A stretch of 64,000 bases of DNA from CBDBCK01 sp965203345 (GTDB taxonomy: Bacteria; Chloroflexota; Dehalococcoidia; Lucifugimonadales; Lucifugimonadaceae), in assembly GCA_965203345.1 (NCBI GenBank), contig CBDBCK010000028.1:930001-994000 (forward strand), written 5' to 3'. Below are positions 1 through 9,139 of the stretch, piece after piece. The notes under the pieces were generated by a model that saw only the letters and a program-made list of their open reading frames with translations, was not told the DNA's origin and made no database searches. A program made the position numbers and the translations under genes. Position 1 is the first letter of the stretch. Each line of letters opens with the position of its first letter.

Positions 1-1
1 G

Positions 2-238
2 TTCAGCGCCTCTGAAGGTCCGACGGGTGTTGCTTATTCTCCTCTAGTGAACGGTGAAACTCTGACATTTGTTTGGGAAGACGAGGTGATTAGGGATGAA
101 GAAACAGGAAGCGTCTGGACATTTGCGGGACAAGCTGTAGAGGGTGAACTGAGGGGAGTACAGCTTATCCGCTTCCCCGTGAGATCAGCGCTCTGGTTCG
201 CTCTTATCGCCTCCACTCCAGATTTGTTGATCAGATAA
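2..238 (+). CDS. DUF3179 domain protein, C-terminal end only
   Basis: An open frame runs from the window edge to a TAA at 236-238, so the N-terminus lies outside. The visible residues match the end of DUF3179 proteins: a GETLTF strand, then DEETGSVWTFAGQAVEG, the family's typical R-D-x-E-T-G-S-x-W signature, and a closing WFAL segment. An internal GTG at 47 could be read as a start, but the in-frame codons before it also fit the family, so I treat the gene as truncated by the window. The biochemical function of DUF3179 is not known. Nothing is visible about its upstream partners. Confidence 0.7.
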   Translation, partial: FSASEGPTGVAYSPLVNGETLTFVWEDEVIRDEETGSVWTFAGQAVEGELRGVQLIRFPVRSALWFALIASTPDLLIR

Positions 239-953
239 GCTGCGTGGTTAGGATACGAGCAACTCCCTCTAAGCAGAATTCTTTCTCGTTACGTGATTCT
301 CTTTTTGAATATACTTGACGAGGTTACGTTGGCACTATCTGCCTGAATTTTGTTGGTGGTCAAGCTAGTTTTAATGCCAAGCAGTAACTGTGTAAATCTG
401 TTCAGTTTGAATATCTCAAACAAGAATGTAGAATTTGCCAGAGTTGCTTCCGCGAAAAGCAGAAATTTCAGAAACCACGGCGTCTCATATCTTATGTAGA
501 ACAGGAAGGCAATCGGCTGATGGATATTATAGGCTGTATAAACTCCCTAGTTTAGGTAGATGGTCTTTGTACTAGGTTTTATCAGAAAATTCGTACTCCA
601 AGAGAGTACGATTAGGACCAGAAGGTAACCGAGCGTGAAAATCAGGAAGTACCACGTTACTAAGTACCCGACGATAAGCTCCAGTGCTATCGACTTAAAT
701 ACGAATTCGACTACTATAAGCAGATAGGAAACCCTAAAAGCAACCCTAGTCCGTGAGTGTCATCATAATGTTCCTTCTGTGTTATAGATGCGATCGGAAC
801 GGTTTCTGACCATATAAAAATTGGAACACAAATAACTGAATAGCCAAGTAATCATAGTACAAACTACAGGTGCCACCAAGGGTAGTGTTCAGAATCTGTA
901 ATCAAGATTGTAGTGTGTGTTGATCTGGTCGGCAGATGAAGAAATATCGTAGG
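239..953. other. Gene-free stretch of about 715 bases
   Basis: No convincing ORF, RNA gene or strong hairpin is visible on either strand. It separates the end of the DUF3179 gene from the 3' end of the long VWA gene, so the two genes converge here. Sequence is AT-rich and could be decayed coding DNA, but I recognise no remnant. Confidence 0.4.
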
Positions 954-3900
954 CTATGTAGTGCGTGAGGACGCTAGTGTCAGCTTCCTGTATAGTTGCG
1001 GTAATCGCTTTGGCAGTAGCTGTACATCAAGCAGAACTTCGTAGTTGAAATCGTCCATCATTGTACGCATATAATCGTGTCCGTTCTTGTCCACTGTGAT
1101 ACAGAATGGTTGTATACCCTCCGAGCGAGCTTCTATAAGGGCCATGCGGGTGTCGTGTACTGCATATTCCTTTTCAACTCCTTCGCGGCTGTAACCTCGG
1201 TCTTGTGGGCGACCATCGGATATTAGGAACAGGAAACGAGTCTTGGATTCGTGATTTTTCAACTTGTGGACGGTGTGCCGAATAGCGGGACCCATACGAG
1301 TAGCGTGCAAAGGTGCTATACGGTCTATACGCCTAGGGGTTGTCTCTGGTGAGAACTTTTCGCATAGCTCTTTTATCACGTAAAACTCCACGTTTTCTCT
1401 ACCATATCCAGAAAATCCATATATACCGTAGTCGTCACCAAGGGCTTCTAAAGCGTTTAGAAGTAGCACTATACCTTCTTTTTCAACGTCCACTATACGC
1501 TTGGAGTTTCTGATCAGCCCCTGTGCCCTTCGAGAGCGTAGCCAAGTCATATACTCTACCGGGTCACCCGGAGCTCCGCGGTCGTCCTTTTGTCTGTTCA
1601 AATCTTCTATGGTTTCCGCTGTTGAGGCGCTCATGTCCAATAGGAATGCAACCGCTACCGAACGCTCCATCTTGTTTCGGCGCCAGTATATTTTTTCATG
1701 AGGAGATGAGCCTGCCCTCAGATCTATTATTGCTTCCAATGATGCGTCAAAGTCGGCCTCTTCTCCATCGGTCAGGCGCTTTTGCTTGTGGTACATTTCA
1801 GGTGACACCATCTCGAACTGTCGTTTGATTTCTCGTAGCAGAAAGGCGTTATCGTTTAACGTCTGTCTATAGAAGCCAGGGTCTCCTTCCGCTATCTGCT
1901 TTTCGTTTATCAAACACCACGAGGGTTTGTATTCACCTGCACGGAAGTCCCATTCTGGATAAGAATATGAGTTTAGCTCGGTAACTTCAAGAGGTTTTTC
2001 GTCTTCGTTGCCTAGTATGTCCGTGGAAGAGTTCTGCGAATCTGGGGCAACTTGGGCGTTTCTTCCGGCCAGCTCCTTCATCATGTTTTCCGACAGTTCC
2101 TCTATCTCATGGTTTGTTCTCTCTTTGTCTTGGTGCGCGTTCCTGCCTTCTGAGTCTTTTAACAGTTTTTCTAACTCTTCCTTGGTCAGAGGTCTACTGT
2201 CCTCGTCCGTTTCTCCTTCGGATGCCTCCAGCAATTGCGATAGTAGTTGTGCCAATTCAGGCTTGAAGTCACCACGGTAGTCGACCTCTTGCGGGGAGCT
2301 ATAAGAATCCTCTTCGGAATTATCAGAAGACTCATCTGATCGCTCTGAACCGTCTACTTCTGCCTGACTCTCTCCTAAACCCAGCTGCTCCATTACAAAA
2401 TCTTGTGACAATTCCCCAAACTGATCTTCAGAAAGGTCATCATCTCTTTTTTGTTTCTCATGAGTATCAAACTCGTTGAACTCCTCTTCTCGCTTTTGAA
2501 CGTTCTCGGTGGCTGTCAGCAGGGCGTATATGCGCAGTGACGCTTCCGCGGAGTCTTCCACTGTGGCTCTGCTGGTGGCGGTACGTTCCAAGATACGTTG
2601 AATGCTACGTGCGGTTTTGACCGAATCGGTTGGTACTTTAAGACCGGAGCTTTGTCCAAGAGTGAGCCTTATCATGAACTCTACTAAGGCTTCTCTCGCG
2701 GGCAGACTTTCTATCTGAGGACGCTCGGCTAATGCCTGGATTTGGATATTATGATAATCGGGGACTATACCTTTGTACGCGTCGCCGACGCAACTATCGA
2801 TCCGAGAACCTTCCACAATAGTGAACACATCGTGCGCGAGTGCGGCATCTGAGAAAAGGTCAAAGAAGGAAGCCATATTTGTTTTGAACCTTACATTGGA
2901 ATCGGAATCCGCCTCATTACTTGGTTTTATAGGAACTGTCTTTTGGAGGTTTGCCGCTTCTACGCGGAAGTCGTCAAATAGAGATGAAGCCTTTTGGAAC
3001 TCAAAATCAAATGAACCAAACTCTATATGCCCGGTCTGGTGCGTCGCCATGACTTTGTAGAGGGAAAAATTCGCATCTTTAGAGGTTTCCCGGTTTATTG
3101 CGGATGGGAGGTATATAGTGTTGTTTTCAGTGGCAGGTAGCTCTTCATGGAACCAACCGATTTTTTTGTCTACCAGCTGTCTAGTTGACTTGATATCCAA
3201 TGGTTGTCCGCAGAGAGCCTGGCAGTACATCCGTATCATGTTCTGTATTCGGGAAAGTTCTACGCTGGAGGAGAGCTGGTCCATCATTTTCTTAGATATC
3301 TCATTTTCCAGCCGGAAGTAGTGCCTCTTACCGATGGGGTTAGTTCGGGTGTATTCAATGCCCATGTCCAGCCACTGCTCAAGCTGGTCTACCGTGAGAC
3401 GCTTGAGGAAAGAAGGAGCGTTGCTCATGAACTCCTCTAGCGACTCGGGGGAGGTTTGTGCAAGACGGGAGGTCATATGAATAAAGCGGAGACCCTCAGA
3501 CGGAAGGACAGATGAGGAGATGGATAAACCCAACTCAAGTATGTAGTAAGCACGGGTTGTCTTGAACTGCGTCGCAGTATCCGCAAGGCGAATCAAAGGT
3601 ACTCTTTGTTCAACGGGGATATTAGGTATGACGGTCTCCGCGATTTTCATTAGCGACTTCAACTCGCGCCAAGCCGTCTTAGAAGTGTTCAAGGCTAGGT
3701 TTATAAAGTCGCCGGAATCTTCTTTTAGCTCTATGAACAGTTTCATTGAAGAGTCGAGAGCGTCCAAGGCAAGGTCGTACGACCGTAAGGACACCGTCTC
3801 CAGAAAAGAAGCAAACTGCCGAAACAGGTCAAAATCGGAAAGAGCACTAAGAAGCGTAGGCGTTGCCTCCATAAGCTTGCAAGTAAGAGCTCCAGATTTC

Positions 3901-4334
3901 CAGGTGCCTCTGTATATTGAGCGCGATAGGTGCGCCCAGTCTTCTATCTGACGAAGCTGAAGGCTTCCGACCACTTCCGGGCTTACCCTAAAAAACGAGG
4001 ATCCTATAGCAGGAGCTACTTGGGACTGCTCTTTCCCTGTACCAGCCCACCTGATGAAAGAACCCGGCCCCATCTGTTTTATCACGCTAGGAGAAGCCTT
4101 AAAGTAGTCTGCCGCGACCTTCGAGGAGCGTGTGCTTTGGTGTGCTATCCCAAGCCCGATATTACCCCATTCCAGTAGCAGATCTTCCTGAAGCCGTTCC
4201 TTCAAGACGGGTAGGGCGATGGAGAAATCCGCAGAGATTTCGGGAAATTTTTCTCTTATAGAGGCCTCAACTTGCGAGATATCTAATGCGGAAGAGAATG
4301 GCTTTCTTTGTGAGTTATTTGTACTTTTAGTCAC
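954..4334 (-). CDS. NorD/CbbO-type von Willebrand factor A protein, unusually long
   Basis: This 1126-residue protein ends in a VWA domain of the NorD/CbbO type. A MIDAS motif DMSAS lies near residue 900, followed by EALGDDYGIYGFSG, TRMGPAIRH and LISDGRPQD, all typical of NorD. Before it lies a strongly acidic, low-complexity linker (about residues 615-790), and before that a long helical region. NorD and CbbO proteins are usually about 600-800 residues, so the N-terminal part is extended. Family members act with a MoxR-class AAA+ ATPase to insert metal into or remodel a target enzyme. The partner ATPase is encoded two genes upstream. The target cannot be told: neither nitric oxide reductase nor RuBisCO is in the window. 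Confidence 0.85.
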   Translation of the reverse strand: MTKSTNNSQRKPFSSALDISQVEASIREKFPEISADFSIALPVLKERLQEDLLLEWGNIGLGIAHQSTRSSKVAADYFKASPSVIKQMGPGSFIRWAGTGKEQSQVAPAIGSSFFRVSPEVVGSLQLRQIEDWAHLSRSIYRGTWKSGALTCKLMEATPTLLSALSDFDLFRQFASFLETVSLRSYDLALDALDSSMKLFIELKEDSGDFINLALNTSKTAWRELKSLMKIAETVIPNIPVEQRVPLIRLADTATQFKTTRAYYILELGLSISSSVLPSEGLRFIHMTSRLAQTSPESLEEFMSNAPSFLKRLTVDQLEQWLDMGIEYTRTNPIGKRHYFRLENEISKKMMDQLSSSVELSRIQNMIRMYCQALCGQPLDIKSTRQLVDKKIGWFHEELPATENNTIYLPSAINRETSKDANFSLYKVMATHQTGHIEFGSFDFEFQKASSLFDDFRVEAANLQKTVPIKPSNEADSDSNVRFKTNMASFFDLFSDAALAHDVFTIVEGSRIDSCVGDAYKGIVPDYHNIQIQALAERPQIESLPAREALVEFMIRLTLGQSSGLKVPTDSVKTARSIQRILERTATSRATVEDSAEASLRIYALLTATENVQKREEEFNEFDTHEKQKRDDDLSEDQFGELSQDFVMEQLGLGESQAEVDGSERSDESSDNSEEDSYSSPQEVDYRGDFKPELAQLLSQLLEASEGETDEDSRPLTKEELEKLLKDSEGRNAHQDKERTNHEIEELSENMMKELAGRNAQVAPDSQNSSTDILGNEDEKPLEVTELNSYSYPEWDFRAGEYKPSWCLINEKQIAEGDPGFYRQTLNDNAFLLREIKRQFEMVSPEMYHKQKRLTDGEEADFDASLEAIIDLRAGSSPHEKIYWRRNKMERSVAVAFLLDMSASTAETIEDLNRQKDDRGAPGDPVEYMTWLRSRRAQGLIRNSKRIVDVEKEGIVLLLNALEALGDDYGIYGFSGYGRENVEFYVIKELCEKFSPETTPRRIDRIAPLHATRMGPAIRHTVHKLKNHESKTRFLFLISDGRPQDRGYSREGVEKEYAVHDTRMALIEARSEGIQPFCITVDKNGHDYMRTMMDDFNYEVLLDVQLLPKRLPQLYRKLTLASSRTT

Positions 4335-4396
4335 CTGCTGTTTTCTTTTTGGAAGGGGATTAGGTTGCGCGTACTGAACATTAGAACCTTATCTGC

Positions 4397-4969
4397 CTAT
4401 TGAGAGGCTATCTTGGACGCATTTGCAATTATACGTGCGGTTGCTCCCCACATAACTCTTCCATTATATGCATATGCCGGGCTGTCTTCCAAAGCACCCG
4501 ACCTGTTGAACGTTATAGATCGGCGATAAGTTGCGTCCATAGTTGCGCTTAATGGCAGGTATAGAATATCTGCCACTTCGTCTTTGGCTGGAAGCAGGAT
4601 ATGTTCTGAGTCCAAAAACCCGGCGAACGGCCATATCGTATATCCGGATCTTGTGCAGTCTGACTCTAATCCTCCCCAAGTATATATACCAGAACGAGAT
4701 AAGCCGACCTCCTCTTCAGTTTCCCTTAATGCTGTGTCTAGAAGCGAGGCGTCCATGGGTTCAACACGTCCGCCTGGAAAAGCCCAGTCTCCAGAATTAA
4801 GCGGTAAAGTCACCGATCGGCGGATCATTAAAATGCATAGGCGTCCCTCATACATAGTAAACAACACCATGACACCGGCCTGCTTTGTACCTTTATAGAT
4901 AGGAGCTTTGACGGAAGTCTGCTCAAAGTTAGCCTTTATACGGCTTAGCTTTTCCAAAGAACTATTCAA
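4397..4969 (-). CDS. Nudix hydrolase, CoA pyrophosphatase-like
   Basis: The 190-residue protein carries a Nudix box at residues 67-90 (FPGGRVEP, then ALRETEEEVGL). In front of it is an RRS...G...FPGG segment resembling the NuCoA motif of coenzyme A diphosphatases, which cleave CoA to 3',5'-ADP and phosphopantetheine. Its start overlaps the end of the upstream MoxR ATPase gene by 8 bases, and the NorD-type gene follows after 62 bases, so all three are probably co-transcribed. The first gene of the same run encodes dephospho-CoA kinase, which makes a CoA-related substrate more likely. Exact specificity is an inference. Confidence 0.8.
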   Translation of the reverse strand: MNSSLEKLSRIKANFEQTSVKAPIYKGTKQAGVMVLFTMYEGRLCILMIRRSVTLPLNSGDWAFPGGRVEPMDASLLDTALRETEEEVGLSRSGIYTWGGLESDCTRSGYTIWPFAGFLDSEHILLPAKDEVADILYLPLSATMDATYRRSITFNRSGALEDSPAYAYNGRVMWGATARIIANASKIASQ

Positions 4970-5876
4970 ATATTGAGGAAACCACCTCGTCTACGCTTCT
5001 TTGGATCTGAGGATCGTCGGTTACGCCCCAAGTAACTGCTACTTGACATGCACGTCTAGTGGGAATGCCTTCGTTTATCAGCCTTCCGGCGTATATCAGC
5101 ACTCGAGTTGAAGCTCCTTCCTCAAGGCCATATTCGGCGAGGTTGCGAATTTTGTGGCCTAGGCGTGCAAGCAGGAGAGCGATAGACTCTTTGCAACCTG
5201 ACTCGTGAGCTATTATTTTCGCTTCCGACTCAACGCCAGGGAAATCGAACTCAAGGGCTACAAAACGTTGTCGTGTGCTGTGCTTCAAGTCTTTCATGGC
5301 GCTCTGGTAGCCTGGATTGTAAGAGACTACCAAAAGAAACGATGGAGAAGCCTCTATAATCTCACCAAGCTTGTCAATGGACAAGGTGCGCCTATGGTCA
5401 GTAAGAGGATGGATGATGACCGTCGTATCTTTGCGTGCTTCTACAATCTCATCAAGGTAGCAGAGTCCACCGACCTTTACTGCTCTAGTCAGGGGTCCAT
5501 CTATCCATTGAGTTCCCCGCGAATCTAGCAGGTATCTCCCGACCAGGTCACTAGCAGTAAGGTCTTCATGGCAAGCGACGGTCATCAGAGGTAAGCTATT
5601 ACTGTTGCCGTGTCCACTGATATCAGAAATTTTGCTATCTTTTTGTTCCTTAATGACAGTGAGGGGTCTGCCCAGCCGCCACGCCATATGCTCTACAAAG
5701 CGAGTCTTGCCGGTACCCGTAGGCCCTTTCAGCAGTACAGGTATGCGCTGACGATAAGACGCTTCAAATATCTCTATTTCGTCACTAACAGGCAAAAAGA
5801 AAGGTTCTTCTTTTATATAGAACTCTTCTGCGCGATACTTCTTAAATTTTTCATTAACCTTAACAGTTTCGTTCAT
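4962..5876 (-). CDS. MoxR-family AAA+ ATPase, NorQ/CbbQ type
   Basis: Walker A is GPTGTGKT at residues 51-58 and Walker B ends in LDE at 141-143. The segment ACHEDLTASDLVGRYLL matches NorQ/CbbQ/NirQ proteins, and length (304) is slightly above the usual 260-280. About 20 additional residues, rich in S, D and G, lie between the GRPLTV strand and that motif. These ATPases form hexamers and work with a NorD/CbbO VWA adaptor to activate a metalloenzyme. The adaptor gene lies downstream in the same run, separated by a Nudix gene. The gene begins 39 bases after coaE. Confidence 0.88.
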   Translation of the reverse strand: MNETVKVNEKFKKYRAEEFYIKEEPFFLPVSDEIEIFEASYRQRIPVLLKGPTGTGKTRFVEHMAWRLGRPLTVIKEQKDSKISDISGHGNSNSLPLMTVACHEDLTASDLVGRYLLDSRGTQWIDGPLTRAVKVGGLCYLDEIVEARKDTTVIIHPLTDHRRTLSIDKLGEIIEASPSFLLVVSYNPGYQSAMKDLKHSTRQRFVALEFDFPGVESEAKIIAHESGCKESIALLLARLGHKIRNLAEYGLEEGASTRVLIYAGRLINEGIPTRRACQVAVTWGVTDDPQIQRSVDEVVSSIFE

Positions 5877-5915
5877 TAATATCCTTCCTGCGAATTTTCT
5901 CTGCGATGAAAACTA

Positions 5916-6542
5916 CTATGCATTGAAGTCAGTCGCGCCGTCTCTAAACAGTCTGAACGTTCGCCGGCGCAAGGCTTGTAGTGTAGAGTCATTGACTATG
6001 ATACCTGTAGGTTTACCTGTTTTGCTTGCTAAAAAGCGCTTATCACTCATCATCTGTCGATCGGAGAGCACTTTGGTCTCCGCACTGGAGAGTCCGCGGG
6101 TTTCAAGCCTCCGGACTATATCTGTGGCGGTCGCCTCCACTATCCATATCTCGTCTACAAGATCATGCCATCCAGCTTCTAGTAAAAGAGCCGCTTCTAA
6201 CGCAACCGTAGCCGGATCTATCTCTTTGACGCCCTGCAGACTATTTACAATGTTGGCAATCCTATTTTTTGCAGACGGCCAGACTATGGCTTCAAGTTGT
6301 GATAACTTTGTCGGATAAGAAACTGTCAAGTCGCGCAATCCTGGACGGTACACATTACCGTCCTCATCCAGCGCGTTCTTCCCAATCTTCTCACCGATCT
6401 GCTTTACCGCGGATCGATCTTCGGTGTAGACTGCATGGACTACCTCGTCTGCGGAAACTACGTAGCAACCGAGGGAAGCGAGCTCACGGCATACCTTGGT
6501 TTTCCCTGATCCCATCACACCGGTAACTCCTATTCGCCTCAT
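5916..6542 (-). CDS. coaE: Dephospho-CoA kinase
   Basis: It phosphorylates the 3'-hydroxyl of dephospho-CoA in the last step of coenzyme A synthesis. The N-terminus MRRIGVTGVMGSGKT is the family's P-loop, followed by a V-S-A-D-E-V-V-H segment that aligns with the substrate-binding D-A-D of CoaE. EAALLLEAGWHDLVDEIW and the following ETRGLS...R region match the CoA-binding and lid parts. Length (208) is normal. It heads the minus-strand run that also encodes a CoA-type Nudix hydrolase. Confidence 0.92.
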   Translation of the reverse strand: MRRIGVTGVMGSGKTKVCRELASLGCYVVSADEVVHAVYTEDRSAVKQIGEKIGKNALDEDGNVYRPGLRDLTVSYPTKLSQLEAIVWPSAKNRIANIVNSLQGVKEIDPATVALEAALLLEAGWHDLVDEIWIVEATATDIVRRLETRGLSSAETKVLSDRQMMSDKRFLASKTGKPTGIIVNDSTLQALRRRTFRLFRDGATDFNA

Positions 6543-6986
6543 TCAGATTTTCCGATCAAGGTTCATATACAACAAAATAAGCTCGCAAAAGTAAGTGGAA
6601 TGGGTTGAATCAAAGGTAAGGCTATACTCTATGACGGGTGATTATCCAATAGTAAAAACCTTGCATCCAAATAAGGAGCAATATGAACTCAAACTAAAGG
6701 ATATCAAAACTGATATGTACTCAAACCTGTTCTTATTACAAGCCTGTCGGATATTGTACAATTTGCACGTGGTGAAGCTACGATAAAATGAAAATCAAGA
6801 TAGCCTGAGGTACTCAGCATCTTTTCAGCCTCTGTAGATTAGGCAGGAACTCTTTTTCAATTTCGCACGTGATCTGACGCAGTCCTATGTTCTCCACTTT
6901 AGGGAATGCTCATTACGTTTGATCGCTGTAATTATCACGTAAATATGGCTTGATGTGCTTCGGTGGTCGGCTGTACCAATTCGGAT
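6543..6986. other. Gene-free stretch, probable promoter region of the coaE operon
   Basis: About 440 bases without a supportable gene. A 63-codon GTG frame at 6595-6786 has no recognisable similarity or ribosome-binding site and I do not call it. The part next to 6542 must hold the promoter for the leftward coaE run, but I see no clear -35/-10 pair. Confidence 0.35.
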
Positions 6987-7331
6987 ATGACGACATTCGC
7001 TTTTACTCTCCTACGCGCAGTACGCTTACGTTATTGGATTCTGTTGTTGCTCATAATTGTGCTGACCTTGACAGTTCCTCTTTTATTCTTCCCTAAGCCT
7101 CCATAGTTGGCTGCTCACAAGGCCATATTAGGCACAGAAGAGGTGTTTCTTCCTGATGAAGAAATGGCCAGAAGTAGTGGAACGTTGAAGACTACTGGTA
7201 GAAACGTTGAACTATGGATGGTGGAGATACCAGAAAACGGAAGAGAAACTATCTACGAAGATGATGCAAATGCCTTGATGACTTTCAACGAAAGCGGTGA
7301 ACATATCGTTAAATACAGTAAATACAGTTGA
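6987..7331 (+). pseudogene. Possible small membrane-anchored protein interrupted by an in-frame TAG
   Basis: From the ATG at 6987, codons read one frame to a TAG at 7104-7106, and the same frame continues open to a TGA at 7329-7331. The first part (39 residues) is basic at the N-terminus and then strongly hydrophobic (YWILLLLIIVLTLTVPLLFF), like a single transmembrane anchor. The second part (74 residues) is soluble and begins immediately after the TAG. The layout of anchor followed by extracytoplasmic domain suggests one former gene with a nonsense mutation. It could equally be two unrelated short frames. I do not recognise the family. Confidence 0.35.
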
Positions 7332-7608
7332 ACTGATAAGACTTATAAGAAGGAATGAAGATCATTTTCGTCTTGTATCTCCAACACCGATTGAGTATAG
7401 CCTATCCCGATACTGTTAGACTGATGGATGAGTTGAGAAGCTAGGAATAGTTAGCCTAGGGCAGTCTGGAAAAGCATGTCGCGTACTGAGCATTGATGAT
7501 TGGCGAACATGTCCCAATAGCAAACCTTCCTTGTTTGCGGTACAATCAATACTGGTTTGAATGTTCCGGATTACTTCCCAGACTATGAGCAAATTATTGA
7601 GATTGCAT

Positions 7609-8541
7609 ATGTTGTCGAGAAATAAGATTTTTGTGGCAGGGCACCGCGGTATGGTCGGATCAGCGTGTGTTCGTGAGCTTCAGCGTAGAGGGTTCACAAA
7701 CTTGATCCTGCGCTCTCGACGCGAACTGGACCTTGTTAAACAGAGAGATGTAGAGCATTTTTTTGCATCGGAAAGGCCTGAAGTAGTCCTGATGGCAGCG
7801 GCTCTTGTAGGAGGGATAAACGCTAACGCCTCGCGCCCTGCCGAATTTATATACCAAAATATTGTTATGGCTTCTAACGTTATACACGCTGCTTTTCGGT
7901 ATGGCGCCAAGCGCCTGCTGTTTGTAGGGTCTTCTTGCATATACCCGCGTGAGGCCGATCAGCCTATAAAGGAAACTAGCCTTATGACCGGCCCTTTGGA
8001 GAAAACGAACGAAGCTTATGCGATAGCGAAGATAGCCGGCTTGGAGATGTGTAAGCACTATCGCGCTCAATACGGTGTTGTGTTTCACTCAGCTATGCCC
8101 TGCAATCTTTATGGACCAGGTGATTATTATCACCCTGAAGAGAGCCACGTTATCCCAGGTCTCATTAGACGCTTCCACTACGCAAAAGAAGCGCAATCTA
8201 CTCGTGTAGCCGTATGGGGTACAGGCCGACCCAAGCGCGAATTCCTGCACGTGGATGATATGTCCAAGGCGCTCTTAAATTTGCTTGATATGCCCGCTCC
8301 TCCGGACCTTGTGAACATCGGTACTGGGCAAGACTTGCCGATAGCTGATCTAGCGCGTTTGGTGGCGCATGTGGTTGAGTATAAAGGTGAACTATTCTTT
8401 GATGAATCAAAGCCGGATGGTACCCCCCGTAAAGTGATGGATGTATCTTATATGCTCGCTACAGGATGGCAGCCTTTAATATCTCTTGAGGAAGGGTTGC
8501 GCGAGGCATACAAAGATTTTCTTGCCGGGCATAGGGAATAG
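7609..8541 (+). CDS. fcl: GDP-L-fucose synthase
   Basis: This is a short-chain dehydrogenase-fold epimerase/reductase that turns GDP-4-keto-6-deoxymannose into GDP-L-fucose with NADPH. The N-terminal GHRGMVGSA nucleotide-binding loop, SSCIYPREADQPIKE and the catalytic Y-A-I-A-K (Tyr-x3-Lys) are diagnostic. NLYGPGDYYHPEESHVIP and FLHVDDM are also typical. I chose the ATG at 7609 because family members start a few residues before KIFVAGHRG; the frame is open back to 7561 but without a better ribosome-binding site. GDP-mannose dehydratase, the usual partner, is not in the window. A Nudix gene follows after 12 bases. Confidence 0.92.
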   Translation: MLSRNKIFVAGHRGMVGSACVRELQRRGFTNLILRSRRELDLVKQRDVEHFFASERPEVVLMAAALVGGINANASRPAEFIYQNIVMASNVIHAAFRYGAKRLLFVGSSCIYPREADQPIKETSLMTGPLEKTNEAYAIAKIAGLEMCKHYRAQYGVVFHSAMPCNLYGPGDYYHPEESHVIPGLIRRFHYAKEAQSTRVAVWGTGRPKREFLHVDDMSKALLNLLDMPAPPDLVNIGTGQDLPIADLARLVAHVVEYKGELFFDESKPDGTPRKVMDVSYMLATGWQPLISLEEGLREAYKDFLAGHRE

Positions 8542-8553
8542 TTTACCTTCACC

Positions 8554-9069
8554 TTGACTTTGAGTTCAACACCTAAAGAACCAGAGGGCGGGCTCATCCG
8601 TCACTTTGTCGCCACGGGGTACGTTATACACAGGACGCAAATCCTGTTGCACTGGCACCGATCAGTTAAGGAGTGGCTACCTCCTGGTGGTCATGTTGAC
8701 CCTAATGAAGATCCCGTTCAGGCTGTCTTGCGAGAAATAAAAGAAGAGACAGGTATTGATGTAGAGCTTGTTGCAACCCACCCGAAGATGACTTTTGAAG
8801 AGCCCATTCAGTTGGAGCCGCCGTATGCCGTCTTAGTGGAAGACGTAACGGATAGAAAGTACGGTTTGCATCAGCATGTAGACTTCATATATTTCACTCG
8901 CCCGCTTGTATCAGAACAGATAAATGCCCCTGAAGGGTTCACGTGGGTGTCAGAAAGCCAACTGCGCAAGCGAGTACCTTTGATGTCACCGTTCGGTATG
9001 AAATCGCCGCCAGATGATGTAGTGGAGCTAGGTTTGCATGCACTTAGAGTTTATGAGGAAAACTCCTGA
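8554..9069 (+). CDS. Nudix hydrolase
   Basis: A 171-residue protein with a complete Nudix box: PPGGHVDPNEDP followed by AVLREIKEETGIDV. The helix holds the metal-binding R-E-x2-E-E. It starts with TTG 12 bases after the GDP-fucose synthase gene and is probably co-transcribed with it. The substrate cannot be read from the sequence. The C-terminal half is rich in aromatic residues, as in Nudix proteins acting on nucleoside or nucleotide-sugar diphosphates, so a link to GDP-sugars is possible but unproven. Confidence 0.85.
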   Translation: MTLSSTPKEPEGGLIRHFVATGYVIHRTQILLHWHRSVKEWLPPGGHVDPNEDPVQAVLREIKEETGIDVELVATHPKMTFEEPIQLEPPYAVLVEDVTDRKYGLHQHVDFIYFTRPLVSEQINAPEGFTWVSESQLRKRVPLMSPFGMKSPPDDVVELGLHALRVYEENS

Positions 9070-9139
9070 ATAACTCTTTCAAATAGAGGAGTAATGTTGA
9101 CGTATTTTAATCAAAAACACCTTAAGTTTTGGATGCAGA

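Noticed and set aside
3562..3951. 129-codon plus-strand frame
   Set aside because: It is antisense to the long NorD-type gene and has no recognisable domain.
6595..6786. 63-codon plus-strand frame
   Set aside because: No ribosome-binding site and no recognisable feature; likely chance.
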